This document shows positions 32,918-33,981 of a stretch of 33,981 bases of DNA, piece after piece. The stretch lies in contig JBOHTO010000164.1 in NCBI GenBank assembly GCA_050733695.1, positions 1 through 33,981 of the forward strand, in the 5' to 3' direction. This DNA is from JBOHTO01 sp050733695 (GTDB lineage: Bacteria > Gemmatimonadota > Gemmatimonadetes > Gemmatimonadales > Gemmatimonadaceae). The notes under the pieces are model-generated. The model made no database searches, had not been told where the DNA came from, and saw only the letters and a list, made by a program, of their open reading frames with translations. A program made the translations under genes and the position numbers. Position 1 is the stretch's first letter; the number at the start of each line of letters is the position of its first letter.

Positions 32918-33981
32918 GTGAAGGTGGGGATCGCAGCGCAGGTGATAGAGGTCGCCTTCAAGGGAAACCGGAAGGAATTCTATCTCTGGCAGGATGATAC
33001 GGCCCCGCGCGCGGGTGCCGCGGTCATTATCGACGCAGACCGCGGGGAGGATCTCGGACACGTGCACGCAACCGGCGATCTCGCGCAGCAGCGGTGCACG
33101 GGCTGCTCACACGGACCGGGACCTGCACCTCCAGATCGGTTCGCGAAGCGGCTCGCGACCCCCGACGAGGAGCGCTACGCTTCGGAGCTGCGAAAGGAAG
33201 ACGAAGTAGCCCGTCAGAAGGCGATGGAGCGCGTGCGAGCGAACAATCTCGTGATGAAGGTATCCGATGCCGAATGGCAGTGGGACCGGAAGAAGCTCAC
33301 GCTGTACTTCACGGCCGAAAAGCGCGTGGACTTCCGGACGCTTGTCCGCGAACTGGCATCCATCTTCCGCGCCCGCATAGAGCTCAAGCAGATCGGCGTG
33401 CGCGACGATGCCAAGCGCCTCGACGGCGTTGGACGCTGGGGCCGGCAGTACTGCTCCGCGTCCTGGCTCCCCGAGCTGCGCCCTGTGAATCTGGGCGTCG
33501 CAAAGGACCAGCGGCTGTCGCTCAATCCGTCGCAGATCTCCGGCGCGTGCGGCCGCCTCATGTGCTGTCTTCGCTACGAGCACGAGTTCTATGTTCAGAG
33601 CCGGAAACGCTTCCCCAAGGAAGGGAAGATACTCCGCACTGCGGTGGGCGAGGAGCGCGTGATCTCGAATGACATCTTCCGCGATCGCGTGACCGTTCGC
33701 AGCAGCGAAGGGGAGACGCGCGTCGTGATCCTGGCTGATCTTCGCCGGGAGATGGCCGACGTCGCGGCGGGAACCACGGAAGCCGCGCCGGGCTCCACGC
33801 GAGGTGACGCGACGCAGCCCGAATCCATCCAGCCCGACGCAACGCCGAGTCACGCCACACGGGGCCACGGCACTGCGAGCGGCACTGCGAGCGGCACTGC
33901 GCCGAGCGACGTCAGCCGGGGCGGCACCGCGCCGGCCACGGACGGCGGAGTCGCGCCCGTCAGCGCGCCACCGCGCGCCGA
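32918..33981 (+). CDS. ricT: PSP1-domain protein, RicT/YaaT-like (3' end outside the window)
   Basis: Related to RicT (YaaT) of Bacillus subtilis, which with RicA and RicF carries iron-sulphur clusters and aids RNase Y-dependent RNA processing. The PSP1 core (about 115-275) contains RIELKQIGVRDDAKRLDGVGRWGRQYC and SQISGACGRLMCCLRYE, the CGRLMCC motif being diagnostic. Cysteines C60 and C63 (CTGC), C179, C211, C216 and C217 could hold a cluster. From about 285 a low-complexity Thr/Ala/Gly/Ser/Pro tail begins and runs to the window edge. The GTG at 32918 has GGAAGG 4 bases before it; an in-frame TTG at 32891 that overlaps accA is an alternative. It lies in one unit with dnaE-accA. The function in Gram-negative lineages is not settled. 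Confidence 0.85.
   Translation, partial: MKVGIAAQVIEVAFKGNRKEFYLWQDDTAPRAGAAVIIDADRGEDLGHVHATGDLAQQRCTGCSHGPGPAPPDRFAKRLATPDEERYASELRKEDEVARQKAMERVRANNLVMKVSDAEWQWDRKKLTLYFTAEKRVDFRTLVRELASIFRARIELKQIGVRDDAKRLDGVGRWGRQYCSASWLPELRPVNLGVAKDQRLSLNPSQISGACGRLMCCLRYEHEFYVQSRKRFPKEGKILRTAVGEERVISNDIFRDRVTVRSSEGETRVVILADLRREMADVAAGTTEAAPGSTRGDATQPESIQPDATPSHATRGHGTASGTASGTAPSDVSRGGTAPATDGGVAPVSAPPRA
33869..33904 (+). repeat. 12-bp tandem repeat in the tail of the RicT-like gene
   Basis: GGCACTGCGAGC occurs twice in tandem (33869-33880, 33881-33892) and a third, diverged copy follows (33893-33904, ending GCCG). It is in frame and encodes Gly-Thr-Ala-Ser twice and then Gly-Thr-Ala-Pro, so copy number can change without breaking the frame. 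Confidence 0.7.

Noticed and set aside
1..33981. CRISPR arrays, tRNA or rRNA genes, insertion sequences, prophage or defence genes
   Set aside because: No regularly spaced repeats, cloverleaf sequences, transposases, integrases or phage proteins were recognised anywhere on either strand by eye.

Overview
The window is about 34 kb of high-GC bacterial chromosome. It is gene-dense and has no rRNA, tRNA, CRISPR array, insertion sequence or phage gene that I could see. The gene set fits a Gram-negative, aerobic heterotroph: an Omp85-type outer-membrane protein, lipoprotein and exported M28 peptidases, a pyruvate dehydrogenase complex, dnaE-accA and a RicT/PSP1 protein. The protein style (PSMA-like M28 peptidases, DUF3108, a deoxyhypusine-synthase-like protein) and a TANNTTG-like promoter box close to start codons suggest Gemmatimonadota or a relative in the FCB superphylum. 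That placement is inference from gene content, not from a marker tree.

Layout. 1-6.4 kb (+) is a peptide-use region: a secreted glutamate-carboxypeptidase-II-like M28 peptidase, a small MbcA/ParS/Xre-like HTH protein whose stop overlaps the start of an OppD-type ATPase, an OppF-type ATPase and a POT-family proton:peptide symporter. No oligopeptide permease or binding protein lies beside the ATPases. A hairpin at 6442-6463 separates this from the convergent 6.5-9.0 kb block (-): an Omp85-like barrel protein, a coiled-coil protein and an FmdB-type zinc ribbon protein. From 9.08 kb come a class I glutamine-amidotransferase-like hydrolase (+), a 500-bp gene-poor stretch with a possible hicA remnant, then (-) an unknown conserved-looking protein and a lipoprotein M28 peptidase. 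From 12.9 to 16.7 kb (+) run a GT4 and a GT2 glycosyltransferase, a DUF3108 protein and a deoxyhypusine-synthase-like protein, followed by a small membrane protein (-).

17.0-27.2 kb (+) is the metabolic core: thiO (glycine oxidase, thiamine thiazole branch), lipA, pdhA, pdhB, pdhC, lpdA, lipB and a UvrD-type helicase. LipB and LipA make and attach the lipoyl group that PdhC carries and LpdA reoxidises, and ThiO feeds the thiamine needed by PdhAB, so the order places the enzyme complex with its cofactor supply. A zinc aminopeptidase (-) converges on the helicase and overlaps it antisense by 318 bp. It is divergent from dnaE, which is followed tightly by accA and by a ricT-like gene that runs off the right edge.

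I found no large unknown defence or mobile system. The points most worth a second look are the possible leaderless promoters, the altered TPP motif of PdhA, the antitoxin-like gene coupled to oppD, the antisense tail of the aminopeptidase, the Omp85 gene whose signal peptide starts before any standard start codon, and the deoxyhypusine-synthase-like gene in a glycosyltransferase neighbourhood.
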